From CAZMGG01 sp964565715 (lineage in GTDB: Bacteria > Planctomycetota > UBA1135 > UBA2386): a stretch of 54,868 bases of DNA. The DNA is taken from the NCBI GenBank assembly GCA_964565715.1, contig CAZMGG010000023.1, positions 1 to 54,868 on the forward strand, read 5' to 3'. The position numbers and the translations under genes were made by a program. Positions within the stretch are counted from its first letter, which is position 1. Every line of letters begins with the position of its first letter. Below the pieces are notes generated by a model, which did no database searches, was not told the DNA's origin, and saw nothing but the letters and a program-made list of their open reading frames with translations. This document shows positions 15,901 to 23,851 of the stretch, piece after piece.

Positions 15901-18304
15901 CGACCTGCGGGTGCCGAACGCACACGTCGTGGCGACGATGACGCGGCCGGCGCGGGCGGTGGGCCCCGAACTGGGGCCGGCGTGGCTGATCGGCGGCACC
16001 GCGGTGATGCTGCGGCGGGATGACGTGGCCGGTGACGTGAGCCTGCGCGTGCCGGCCCTGATCGCGCCGGAAGCTGCCGTGACCTGCGAGGTGACGGCGC
16101 CGGGCGCCACCGCCGCGGTAGTGGCGGTGGTCGACGAGGGCGTGCTGGCGGTCACCGAGCACGCTTCGCCCGATCCGGTCGGGCATCTGCTGGCGCGGCG
16201 GCGCCTGCACGCCGCCGGCGCCGATGCGTTCGCGGCCCTGATGGCCGGCCTGCGCTTCCTGCCGGGCACCAGGACCGGCGGCGATGGCGGCGACGAGCTG
16301 ACCTCGATGCTGGCGGTCGGCGCCATCAGCCCGCGGATCCGGCCGCTGGCCCTGGTGGCGGACGTGGCGCTCGACGCGGCGGGACGCGGCGTCGCGACCT
16401 TCACGCTGCCGGCCTACGAGGGGCGCGTCCGTGTGATGGTGCTGGCCGCCGGCCCGCGCTGTTTCGGCGCCGCGGCCTCGCCGGTGGTGGTGCAGGCGCC
16501 GCTCGGACTGCAGGCGGCCCTGCCGCGGATGGTGGCCCCCGGCGACCGGTTCGACGTGCCGGTGACGGTGCGCAACGGCAGCGGCGGGGACGGCGAGGTC
16601 CTGCTGGCCGCCACCGCCGAGGGCGGCCTGGAACTGGTGGACGCGGCCCCGTTGGCGGTGCCGGTGGCCGCCGGCGCCACCGCCACCGTGTTCCTGACGG
16701 TGCGTGCCACGACGCCGGTGGCGGGTACCACGCCCCGGTTGCGGCTGCATGCGCGCCACGACGGGTTGGAGCGCCGGCTGGACGTGGACCTGCTGGTGCG
16801 CGAACTGCGCCTGCTCCAGGAGGAGCACCACGGCCTGTCGCTGCGACCGGGCGACTCGTTGCGGCTGGGCGAGGAGTTCGCCGCCGAGGACCTGACGGTG
16901 CGCATCCAGGTCTCGCCGACGCCGGCGCCGCAGTTGCGGCCGGCCCTGCAGTCGATGGTGCAGTATCCCTATGGCTGCGTTGAGCAGACCACGTCGCGGG
17001 GTTTCGTGCTGCTCGGCTGCGCGGCGTTGCTGGACCGGATCCAGGGCGAAGAGGCCGGGGCGCCGGACGCCACCCTGCTGACGCAGGCCGCCGTGGATCG
17101 CCTGTGCGGCATGCAGCACTGGCAGGGCGGCTTCGGCTGGTGGGGCGGCGGTGCCGAGTCGCCCTTCGGCACGGTCTACGCCGCCGACTTCCTGCTGGCG
17201 GCGCGGGAGGCGGGGTTCCAGGTACCGTCCGATGTGATCTCGGGTTGCCTGCAGCGCGTCGAACGGATCCTCCTGTCGACGTCGCCGCTCGCCCTGCGTG
17301 CCATGGCCTGCGAGGTGCTCGCCCGGTCCGGCGCTGCCGTGCGCAGCCGCGCCCTGCTGCTGGCGGACCAGGCCCGCGACGAGGAGGAACGCGTGGTCCT
17401 GGCGCTCCTGCTGGCGCGCTACGGCGAAGATGCGGCGGCGCGGGCCCTGCTGGCGGCGCCGGTGGCGGCCGTCGTGGATGCCGCCGCCGAACGGCGCGAC
17501 ACCGTCCTGTTGCGATCGAACCTGCGGACCCGGGCGCTGCGGCTGCGGGCGCTGCTGGCGGTGGATCCCGCCGGTGCCGCCACCGCCGCACTGGCGCTGG
17601 CCCTGCAGCGGGAACTGCTGCGGCCCCGCAACCTGACGACCCAGGAACGGGGCCAGGGCGTGCGGGCGCTGGCCGAGTGGTACCGGGGCCGGGTCGGCGA
17701 CGGTCCGGCCGCGCTGAGCGGCACCCTCGACGGGCAGCCGCTGCCGGCGCCGGTGGCCGGCGTGATCGAACTGCCGCTCCGGCCCGGCGCCCAACTGCAG
17801 ATCCAGGAAGGCAGCCAGGGCTTCGCCCTGGTGACCGTGCGCGGCTTCCGGCCGGTCCGCCCGACCGCCGGCGACGGCACGCTCACCGTGGAGCGGACCC
17901 TGATCGATCCGACGACCGGCGAGGCGCCGACCGAGCTGCGGACCGGTCGCGTCTACGAGGTGCACCTGCGCGGGCAGGCGCAGCGGCCACTCGACCAGGT
18001 GGTGCTGGTGGACCTGCTGCCCGGCGGCTTCGAGGCCGACGCCCCGCCGCCCTGGGCCGAACCGGTGCGCCGTGGACCCGGCCGCCGTGGCGCGGGTCCC
18101 GCTGACGCGTTGATCGAGCGGCGTGACGACCGCGTGCTGCTCTTCCCCAGGGACGAACTGCGCGGCGAGTTCCACTTCGTGCACCTGGTGCGCGCCACGT
18201 TCGCCGGCACCTACGACGCGCCGCCGCCGATGGTCCAGGCGATGTACGACCCGGTGGCGACGTTCACGGGTGCCGGCGCCGATGGCGTGGAGATCCGGCG
18301 GTGA
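12977..18304 (+). CDS. Bacterial alpha-2-macroglobulin with intact thioester
   Basis: 1775 residues from ATG 12977 with GGGAGGG eight bases upstream. The N-terminus (LLVLNAFLALVLVIRMATL) is a membrane anchor or signal rather than a lipobox. Tandem macroglobulin-type beta domains fill the first 1100 residues, including an A2M-type segment EAYVWPTRGIVRPGETIDVA. The thioester motif YGCVEQTTSRG has Cys1334 and Gln1337, inside an alpha/alpha toroid (GMQHWQGGFGWWGGG). A final receptor-like domain contains VVLVDLLPGGFEAD. Bacterial A2Ms are periplasmic protease traps: cleavage in the bait region exposes the thioester, which captures the protease. The overlap with the PBP1C gene repeats the yfhM-pbpC pairing of enterobacteria. 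Confidence 0.92.
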   Translation: MNRPLLVLNAFLALVLVIRMATLGGTPVVAGERGAPLSAAWTAADLRIVPTDFVGRRLHQFVLDLGRDVAPELMRPSGGGGSAGDWRPAAELGLHLEPKAELLAAFRSSRQIALAVPAGLPGGRAFHVHVGSVLRAADSSQLPGNTVVTSDTGNVALTRATLEEPLEAAGGEVSLLLTWDLPVDMEALRSRLEVRRRDQSAPVPFRLESLPADEGSRFRVVPQLDAAASAIAVHIAPGLKPLGGDVGTPRELVQHFNLAEPLALHGAGWRDGGIDLGFNRTVALPAEGSIELEPAQPFQAFRQNGGLRITGSFAPGAVVAVKLKAGFPAVGADALVPDRRRLAAEVRHSLLVPDLPATLDFAQPGRVLSLRAEPVLEVRGVNVAAFTVRARRVYPNNAVRMAQDGDAEAMAPAVERRVTVTAARNQEFVERIDLAKLLGATARGLYRIELQHEDRWWPEHRLLQLTDLGVSVRAAADAAAVQVVSIADGQAVSGARVQVLSPTNQVLAQGETDGRGVLLLRWSGGADDRRPFLVSATTADDQSFVDLPGFAVELADPTLGGRPFAGELPEAYVWPTRGIVRPGETIDVAVLVRQPDGGAVAGRTVTALFEAPNGRAFRRQRVVLPGSGLARVELRTGTDLPVGTWQVRLLDGAAGSDGDGDELGRAPVQVEAFVPYRLEAEVAARREFRFGQPAEVLVRGRWLDGTPAAGRPVTVRMQLTTGTFAPAGSDGFVFASSDEQPPPGEQPSVSAVLDERGEAVVRLMLPPDAPQQTLTARLLAEVEDPSGRTVRAAATAPVLRSGLHCGVRSGAAGLELRAVGGDGAPWAAVAPFTVRLERRRWHWRHRSVGVDRWRWETTVQASVLGEWHGELRDGAAAVPLPPAAEDHEGGGWLVAVVTVEGRAIECRLQPAPERPDRLRVTVPADPVAPGATVRVTIDAPASGRGFVTLEADTVLAAEVIELVRGSNQVFLTIPADLRVPNAHVVATMTRPARAVGPELGPAWLIGGTAVMLRRDDVAGDVSLRVPALIAPEAAVTCEVTAPGATAAVVAVVDEGVLAVTEHASPDPVGHLLARRRLHAAGADAFAALMAGLRFLPGTRTGGDGGDELTSMLAVGAISPRIRPLALVADVALDAAGRGVATFTLPAYEGRVRVMVLAAGPRCFGAAASPVVVQAPLGLQAALPRMVAPGDRFDVPVTVRNGSGGDGEVLLAATAEGGLELVDAAPLAVPVAAGATATVFLTVRATTPVAGTTPRLRLHARHDGLERRLDVDLLVRELRLLQEEHHGLSLRPGDSLRLGEEFAAEDLTVRIQVSPTPAPQLRPALQSMVQYPYGCVEQTTSRGFVLLGCAALLDRIQGEEAGAPDATLLTQAAVDRLCGMQHWQGGFGWWGGGAESPFGTVYAADFLLAAREAGFQVPSDVISGCLQRVERILLSTSPLALRAMACEVLARSGAAVRSRALLLADQARDEEERVVLALLLARYGEDAAARALLAAPVAAVVDAAAERRDTVLLRSNLRTRALRLRALLAVDPAGAATAALALALQRELLRPRNLTTQERGQGVRALAEWYRGRVGDGPAALSGTLDGQPLPAPVAGVIELPLRPGAQLQIQEGSQGFALVTVRGFRPVRPTAGDGTLTVERTLIDPTTGEAPTELRTGRVYEVHLRGQAQRPLDQVVLVDLLPGGFEADAPPPWAEPVRRGPGRRGAGPADALIERRDDRVLLFPRDELRGEFHFVHLVRATFAGTYDAPPPMVQAMYDPVATFTGAGADGVEIRR

Positions 18305-19953
18305 TGCGTGGACGACGGCAGCGGCTGGTCGCCCGTGCGGTGGTGGCCGGGCTGGCCGTCGTCCTGCTGGCCTGGGCCGGCGAGTGGCTGCTCGGTCGTT
18401 GCTGGCCGTATCCGCTCGAACGTCTGGCGGCGCTGGAGTGCTCGACGGTGGTCACCGCCGCCGACGGCACCTGGCTGCAGGTCTGGCCGACGCCGGCCGG
18501 CGAGCGGGTGATCGCCAGCCGCTGGCACCAACTGGCGCCGCCGCTGCGCGCGGCGATCCTGTGCGCCGAGGACGAGCGCTTCTTCGACCACGCCGGCGTC
18601 GATCCGATGGCCGTGGCCCGGGCCGCCCTGCAGAACGTCACCGCCGGCCGCGTGGTGTCCGGTGCGTCGACCCTGACCATGCAGGTCGTGCGTATCGTCG
18701 AGCCGCGCCCGCGCACGTTCTGGGCGAAGCTGACGGAGGCCGTGCGGGCGCGGCAGTTGGAGCGCGCCATCGGCAAGGAAGCCGTGCTCGACCTGTGGGT
18801 CACGCACGTGCCGATGGGCGGCACGCTGCGGGGCATGGAGGCCGCGGCGCGGCACTGGTTCGGCTGTTCGGCGCGGGACGTGACCGCCGTGCAGGCGGCG
18901 ACCCTGGTGGCGATGGTGCCCGCACCGTCGGCCCGCGCACCGCATCGCCGGCCCGGACTGCTGCGGCAGAAGCGCAACGGCGTGCTGGGCCAGATGGCCG
19001 CGGCGGGCGAACTGACGCCGGCGGCGCTGGCCGCGGCCTGCGCCCAGCCGCTCGGCGCCGCCCGGCACCCGTTCCCGCAACTGGCTTGGCACGAGTGCGC
19101 CGCCCGCCTGCGGGTGATCCCGCCCGGCGGGCAGGAGGATCGGCTGGCCACCGGACTCGACGCCGGGCTGCAGGCCCGCCTCGAGGAGCTGTTCGGCGCG
19201 GGACGCGCGCGGCCCGGCGACGGGGCGGTCGCGGTGGTCCTGAAACGGGCGGATGGCGCGGTGCAGGCCCTGGTCGGGGACGCGGGAGCCCGGGCCGGGA
19301 CCCTGGACCTCGCCCGCTGCCGGCGTTCGGTCGGTTCCACGCTCAAGCCGTTCCTGTTTGCGTTGGCGCACCAGCAGGGTGTGCTGGCCGAAGGCAGCCT
19401 GGTCGACGATGCGCCGGTGGACCTGGGGGGTTGGCGCCCGCACAACTTCGACGGGCGCTGGTCCGGGCGCGGCCGGGCCGAGGCGGCCCTGGCGGCGTCA
19501 GCCAACCTGCCGGCGGTGATGTGTCTGCAGCGCGCGGGCCTGCCGCCGTTCCTGGACCTGCTGGCGGCGCTGGGCCTGCCGCTGCCGGCGGGGCCCATCG
19601 GCCTCGACGCCGCGTTGGGCACGCTGGCGGCGTCGCCCCTGGAACTGGCGCGGGCGTGGCAGCGGTTCGTCGCGGAACCGGGTGACGTCGGTCTGTCGCC
19701 GGGCGCGGTGGACTGGGTCCTGCGTTCGCTTGCCGTGCTGCCGCTGCCCGGCGGCGGCGTGCCGGCGGGGACGGTGGCCTGGAAGAGCGGGACGTCGTCC
19801 GGTCGCCGCGACGCGTGGTGCGTGGGCGTCACCGGCCGTCACGTCGTGGTGGTCTGGCTCGGCAACCGGACCGGCGAGGGCACCGCCGACCTGGTCGGCT
19901 CCGAGCACGGCGCCCGGCTGCTGGGGGACGTGCTGCGGCTGCTGGACCTGTAG
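18304..19953 (+). CDS. pbpC: Penicillin-binding protein 1C (peptidoglycan glycosyltransferase/transpeptidase)
   Basis: 549 residues; its ATG overlaps the A2M stop (TGATG). After a membrane segment (about 11-31) comes the GT51 glycosyltransferase with catalytic Glu89 in ILCAEDERFFDHAG and motif GASTLTMQ at about 120-127. The transpeptidase has SxxK as STLK (Ser345, Lys348), SxN as SAN (399-401) and KSGTSSG in place of KTG. It polymerises and crosslinks peptidoglycan in the periplasm. At 549 residues it is well short of the roughly 770 of E. coli PBP1C and appears to lack the C-terminal BiPBP_C domain. A2M/PBP1C pairs are thought to protect and repair the wall after attack. Confidence 0.92.
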   Translation: MRGRRQRLVARAVVAGLAVVLLAWAGEWLLGRCWPYPLERLAALECSTVVTAADGTWLQVWPTPAGERVIASRWHQLAPPLRAAILCAEDERFFDHAGVDPMAVARAALQNVTAGRVVSGASTLTMQVVRIVEPRPRTFWAKLTEAVRARQLERAIGKEAVLDLWVTHVPMGGTLRGMEAAARHWFGCSARDVTAVQAATLVAMVPAPSARAPHRRPGLLRQKRNGVLGQMAAAGELTPAALAAACAQPLGAARHPFPQLAWHECAARLRVIPPGGQEDRLATGLDAGLQARLEELFGAGRARPGDGAVAVVLKRADGAVQALVGDAGARAGTLDLARCRRSVGSTLKPFLFALAHQQGVLAEGSLVDDAPVDLGGWRPHNFDGRWSGRGRAEAALAASANLPAVMCLQRAGLPPFLDLLAALGLPLPAGPIGLDAALGTLAASPLELARAWQRFVAEPGDVGLSPGAVDWVLRSLAVLPLPGGGVPAGTVAWKSGTSSGRRDAWCVGVTGRHVVVVWLGNRTGEGTADLVGSEHGARLLGDVLRLLDL

Positions 19954-20029
19954 GGAAGTCCGACAGTCGGCGATGCCGGCACCGGATTGCGGAGTCCGTT
20001 CAAGGCGCATCACCGCAGCCGCCGATGGC

Positions 20030-20707
20030 ATGGGCAAGGTGCGAAACGTGATCGGTCGGGCGCTGTTCCTGTCGTTCCTGCTGTTGGCGGCCATCGGTGG
20101 CGCTGGCGGCCTGCGGGCCCAGCTTGAGGAGCCCCGGCCCGGGCGGCCGGTCCCGCCCGCGGTGCAGGCCCAGATCGAGGACTGGCAGCGGCGCGCTGCG
20201 GCGCTGGCGGCGGAGGCCGAGTTGATCGACGCGACCGCCGTGCAGAACCGGCGCGGCCCGATCCAGGGCATGGACAACGCCCGCTGGAAGGCCCTGCGTC
20301 GCCGTTCGCCGGAGGTGCTGGCGTTCCAGGAGTCGGTGGCTGGTCGGCGCCTCGCCGTCTGGCTGAAGGACAGCGATGGCTCCACGGTCGAGGCCTTCCT
20401 CAACGGCAGCCGCGGTGAGAAGGTGGCCTTCGCCGAGAAGACGACCAGCTACCTGCATGCCGGCATGGAGAAGTTCGATGTTCCGTTCCGCACGGGGAAG
20501 CCCTGGCAGGGGGCGATGAGCTTCGACGAGTCGTCGCAGGCCTACGTGATCCAGGTCGGCGTTCCGGTGTTCGGGCCGGGTGGCGCGGAAGGCGGCACCG
20601 TGATCGGCGTGCTGGTGGTGAGCCTGGACTTGGGCCGGCTGGAGACACGCGCGAAGCCGCCGGTGCCGCCCCTGCCCTCGCCTCCGGCTCCAGGGACGGG
20701 CAAGTGA
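20030..20707 (+). CDS. Periplasmic Cache-like sensor protein
   Basis: 225 residues from ATG 20030 (GTG 20048 is an alternative). A signal segment (VIGRALFLSFLLLAAIGGAGG) is followed by an alpha helix and a Cache-like fold. SPEVLAFQESVAGRRLAVWL, then a strand and loop region with KTTSYLHAGMEKFDVPF, and YVIQVGVPVFG then IGVLVVSLDLGRLE match the last strands of PDC/Cache ligand domains. It ends in a proline-rich tail with no second membrane segment. Its stop overlaps the start of the chemoreceptor gene (GTGATGA), so it probably supplies a detached ligand-binding domain to that receptor. This is inferred from coupling and fold, not from a known family. Confidence 0.6.
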   Translation: MGKVRNVIGRALFLSFLLLAAIGGAGGLRAQLEEPRPGRPVPPAVQAQIEDWQRRAAALAAEAELIDATAVQNRRGPIQGMDNARWKALRRRSPEVLAFQESVAGRRLAVWLKDSDGSTVEAFLNGSRGEKVAFAEKTTSYLHAGMEKFDVPFRTGKPWQGAMSFDESSQAYVIQVGVPVFGPGGAEGGTVIGVLVVSLDLGRLETRAKPPVPPLPSPPAPGTGK

Positions 20708-22353
20708 TGAACGTTCGTTGTGGGGCGGCAGACGGAGTGCGGGCGCCACGCCGGTGGCCTTGGCGACTCTCGATCCGGGCGACGATGCTGGCGATGGTGA
20801 TCGGCTGCTGCACGCTCGCCTGGTGGCAGGCCGAGGCCGGCATCGGCGGCGCCAGGCAGAGCAGCGCAAGCGCCGCGACCCTGGCCGTGCACGACGTGCC
20901 GCTGGTGATCGACGTGGCGCGGGCGCGGGCAGGGATGCTGGCCGCCCTGGCGGCCGAACGCAGCCTCCTCTGTCTGGCGCACGAATCCGAGTACGCCCGC
21001 AAGCAGCAGGCGCGGCACGCCGCGGCGGCGGCCGAGGCTGGGGCGGCGATCGAGCGCATCTGTGCCGCCGCCACGGATCCCGAGGTGGTGGCCTCGGCGC
21101 ACGCCGTCCGTGCAGCGTTTGGCGAGTGGCTGGGCACGAGCCGCGAGGTCCTTGCCATCCTGGCGGAGGACATGCCACGGGCGCGGCGTGACGCGGTCGA
21201 CACCTCGATGGGGGCGAGCGCAGCGGCGTGCGACCGCCTGCTCCTGGTCATGGAAGGCGCGTTCTCGGAGCTCGCGGAGGCCGCGAAGGAGACCGCCGGG
21301 GCCACGGCCAGTGCGGTCGCCGACCTGGAAGGCGGGATGCGGGCCAGGCTGTACGCCGGCATCAGCATCGCCGTCCTGGCCGGCCTGCTGGCAGTGAGCT
21401 ACGTGGCGCGTTGCCTCGGACGTGTCACCGCCGGCTTGCGTGCCATTGCCGCCGGTCATGGCGATCTGACCATCCGCCTGCCGGAACGGGAAACCGGCGA
21501 ACTCGGCCGCCTCGTCGCGGCCTTCAACCGCTTCCTCGACGGCCAACAGGAACTGGTGCGCGGCATCCGCGAGGCGGAGGATCGCCTTGTGGCGGCGGCC
21601 CGGACCATCGAGGGTCTCAGCCAGGCCATGACCGAGCAGGCCCGCACCATCGATCTGCGCCTTGCGGCGGTTGGAGAGGCGGCATCGTCGATGCGCGATC
21701 GGGCCAGCGCCGTCGCGATCGACACCGCCAGCCTCGACGCCGCTTTCGAACTGCTCGGGACGCAGGCAAGCGAGGGCTCCGTCGTCGCCGACCGATCGCA
21801 GCAACAGGTCCTGGATGCATGTGGTCGGGTCGACTCGGTGGGGCGGGACACCGCCAGGGTCCGCGGTCTCGTGCGCGACATCGAGGCCATCGCCCGCCAG
21901 GTCAACCTGCTGTCGCTGAACGCGGCCGTGGAGGCGGTGCGGGCCGGCGAGTCCGGGCTCGGCTTCGTCGTCGTCGCCGACCGGGTGAAGGAACTGGCTG
22001 GCAGGGCCACCAAGGTGTCCGAGGCCATCGCCGTCAGCATGGATGGCTTCCTCGCCCGTGTGACCGAGACCAGCCGGAGCATCGCCGGCCTGGAGCCGGC
22101 GATGGACCAGCTCCGCGGCGGGTCGGACGGCATGGCGTCGGCGGTTGCCGAACAGACCGGCGTCTCGCGCCGCCTGACCCAGGCCGCCGAGGTGATGGCG
22201 ACGGCGGCGCAGGACATCGATCGGGAACTGCAGACCATGCAGGACGTGGCCACCGAAGCCCGCAGCAGTGCGACCTCGTCACAGTCCGCGGCGCAGGAGG
22301 TGGTGGCCGCGGCCCAGGAGCTGCGGCAGCGGGTGGGCCGGCTGCGCGTGTGA
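20707..22353 (+). CDS. Methyl-accepting chemotaxis protein
   Basis: 548 residues from ATG 20707, coupled to the preceding Cache-like gene; an in-frame GTG at 20704 adds one residue. The first membrane helix (about 22-38), a helical periplasmic four-helix-type domain and a second membrane helix near ISIAVLAGLLAVSYVARCLG lead into a HAMP domain (LRAIAAGHGDLTIRLPERET and LGRLVAAFNRFL). The conserved signalling tip is AIARQVNLLSLNAAVEAVRA and AGESGLGFVVVADRVKELA. It should control a CheA kinase, but no cheA, cheW or methylesterase lies in the window. It ends 7 bases from the convergent secreted gene. Confidence 0.9.
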   Translation: MNVRCGAADGVRAPRRWPWRLSIRATMLAMVIGCCTLAWWQAEAGIGGARQSSASAATLAVHDVPLVIDVARARAGMLAALAAERSLLCLAHESEYARKQQARHAAAAAEAGAAIERICAAATDPEVVASAHAVRAAFGEWLGTSREVLAILAEDMPRARRDAVDTSMGASAAACDRLLLVMEGAFSELAEAAKETAGATASAVADLEGGMRARLYAGISIAVLAGLLAVSYVARCLGRVTAGLRAIAAGHGDLTIRLPERETGELGRLVAAFNRFLDGQQELVRGIREAEDRLVAAARTIEGLSQAMTEQARTIDLRLAAVGEAASSMRDRASAVAIDTASLDAAFELLGTQASEGSVVADRSQQQVLDACGRVDSVGRDTARVRGLVRDIEAIARQVNLLSLNAAVEAVRAGESGLGFVVVADRVKELAGRATKVSEAIAVSMDGFLARVTETSRSIAGLEPAMDQLRGGSDGMASAVAEQTGVSRRLTQAAEVMATAAQDIDRELQTMQDVATEARSSATSSQSAAQEVVAAAQELRQRVGRLRV

Positions 22354-22360
22354 GGCGCCG

Positions 22361-23848
22361 TCAGACGTCGATGCCCACCGGGTGGCTGACGTCGAAGGTC
22401 CCGTTCTGCAGGTCGATCGCCGCCCACACGAAGTGCACCGGCGCGCCGACGAACACCGGGTGGTTCGGGATGCCCAGCACGTAGCGGTGCGGGTGGCCGT
22501 CGAACGCGAAGTAGGGCGACAGCGCGTCGGGACGCGGGAACGCGCCGGCGGTGGTGTAGGGATTGGTGGCTGGCCCCAGGGTCACGCCGACGAAGGCGAG
22601 GCCCGGGTTGCCGGCGGCCTGCTGCGGCCAGCCAGCGCCGTAGGTGACGAACTCGTCGTGCAGGTTGTTGGCGGCCCGCCGCCGGAACACGCTGGCCGAG
22701 AGCCGGGTCGGCGCCGACGGCAGCAGCGGCTGCCGCGAGGTCCCGAGCATGCTGTTCAGCCGGATCTGGCCGGCCGGCCCCGGATCCAGGGCGCAGATGC
22801 CGTCGACGTCGTCGATGCCGCCGCCGACGACGAGACCGATGCGCGTGCTCACCGGCACCGGACCGGGCGGCGTGCCAGGGCTGGTGGTGTAGACGTGGTG
22901 GCCGGGCCCGCCGCCGAGCTTGTGGTAGAGGATCGGGTCGCGCAGGGTCGCACCGGGCGTCACCGCCGGTCGCGTGGTCGAGAACAGCACGTGGCCGTGG
23001 ATCAGGTCCACCGCCAGGGCATCGATGTCCTCGCCCGGCATCAGGCCGAGCGTCGCCGGGGTCAGGAACGGGTACGGCGTGCCCCAGGCGCTGCCGGTCC
23101 AGTCGCGCCGCAGGATGGTGGCGCCGCTCGGCGGTGCTGCGCCCCACCAGCCCAGCGGCACCGAGGACACCGTCGCGCCGGTGACCGTGAAGAATGCCGA
23201 GTGGAACGGCAGCGTCGGCACCAGCTGCGGGTTCTCGCGGTGGATCAGCCCGACGTACACGTCGTGGGCGTCGATGTCGCCCGGCGAACCCGTCGCGTGC
23301 AGGTTGACCTCGGTGCTGTCCTGGCTGCGCATCGTGCGATCCACCAGCGGCGGCGGCAGGGCGCTGCCCGGCAGCACGTAGAAGAACACGTCGGCGGCCG
23401 CTCCGCCGGGCGTGGCCACCTCGCCGGCGATCAGGCTTCCGGCGGCGGCGGTGGTGGCGCGGGTCACCGAGAAGGTGATCCCCGCCCAGTTGCCCGGCGG
23501 GATCGCGGCGAAGCCGGTCGGCGTCGACTGGATGTAGTCGTAGCCGATCGAGAAGCCGTCCAGGTCGATGCCCGGCGCGCCGGCCAGCACCGTGCTCCAG
23601 TCCGGCACGCCGGCCACCGGCGTCCACGTCGACGGCGGCAGGGACGAGAACTCGCTGCGGGTGAGCAGCAGGGTTCCGGCGCCGGCGCCGGGCACCACGG
23701 TGGCGCCGTCCACCGACAGACCCTGGGCGATCGCCATCACCGAGCCCTCCGACGCGTCGGCCTGGGCGCGAACGATGCCGGCGCCGAGGGCCAACGCGAG
23801 CAACCATGGCGCGGCGGCGGGGATCGACGAATGGACGATGCGGCGCAT
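22361..23848 (-). CDS. Secreted protein of unknown function, last gene of the sigma-kinase operon
   Basis: 495 residues. The signal peptide is near residues 12-29 (WLLALALGAGIVRAQ). I do not recognise a family. Visible features are repeated beta-rich segments (DGFSIGYDYIQSTPTGFAAI, DIDAHDVYVGLIHRE, GEDIDALAVDLIHGHVLF), a late GGGIDDVDGICALDPG and a C-terminus ending in NGTFDVSHPVGIDV. It lacks the recurrent C-terminal module of other secreted proteins here. The gene starts 3 bases after the kinase stop, and its AAGGAG ribosome site lies inside the kinase gene, so it should be made with the kinase and sigma factor and may be an output or sensor of that pathway. Confidence 0.7.
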   Translation of the reverse strand: MRRIVHSSIPAAAPWLLALALGAGIVRAQADASEGSVMAIAQGLSVDGATVVPGAGAGTLLLTRSEFSSLPPSTWTPVAGVPDWSTVLAGAPGIDLDGFSIGYDYIQSTPTGFAAIPPGNWAGITFSVTRATTAAAGSLIAGEVATPGGAAADVFFYVLPGSALPPPLVDRTMRSQDSTEVNLHATGSPGDIDAHDVYVGLIHRENPQLVPTLPFHSAFFTVTGATVSSVPLGWWGAAPPSGATILRRDWTGSAWGTPYPFLTPATLGLMPGEDIDALAVDLIHGHVLFSTTRPAVTPGATLRDPILYHKLGGGPGHHVYTTSPGTPPGPVPVSTRIGLVVGGGIDDVDGICALDPGPAGQIRLNSMLGTSRQPLLPSAPTRLSASVFRRRAANNLHDEFVTYGAGWPQQAAGNPGLAFVGVTLGPATNPYTTAGAFPRPDALSPYFAFDGHPHRYVLGIPNHPVFVGAPVHFVWAAIDLQNGTFDVSHPVGIDV

Positions 23849-23851
23849 GGC

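Noticed and set aside
13661..18184. Long open frame (about 1500 codons) antisense to the A2M gene
   Set aside because: Its composition is His/Arg/Gln/Gly-rich with no domain or membrane pattern, the usual shadow of a GC-rich gene. The sense frame has the thioester motif and macroglobulin domains.
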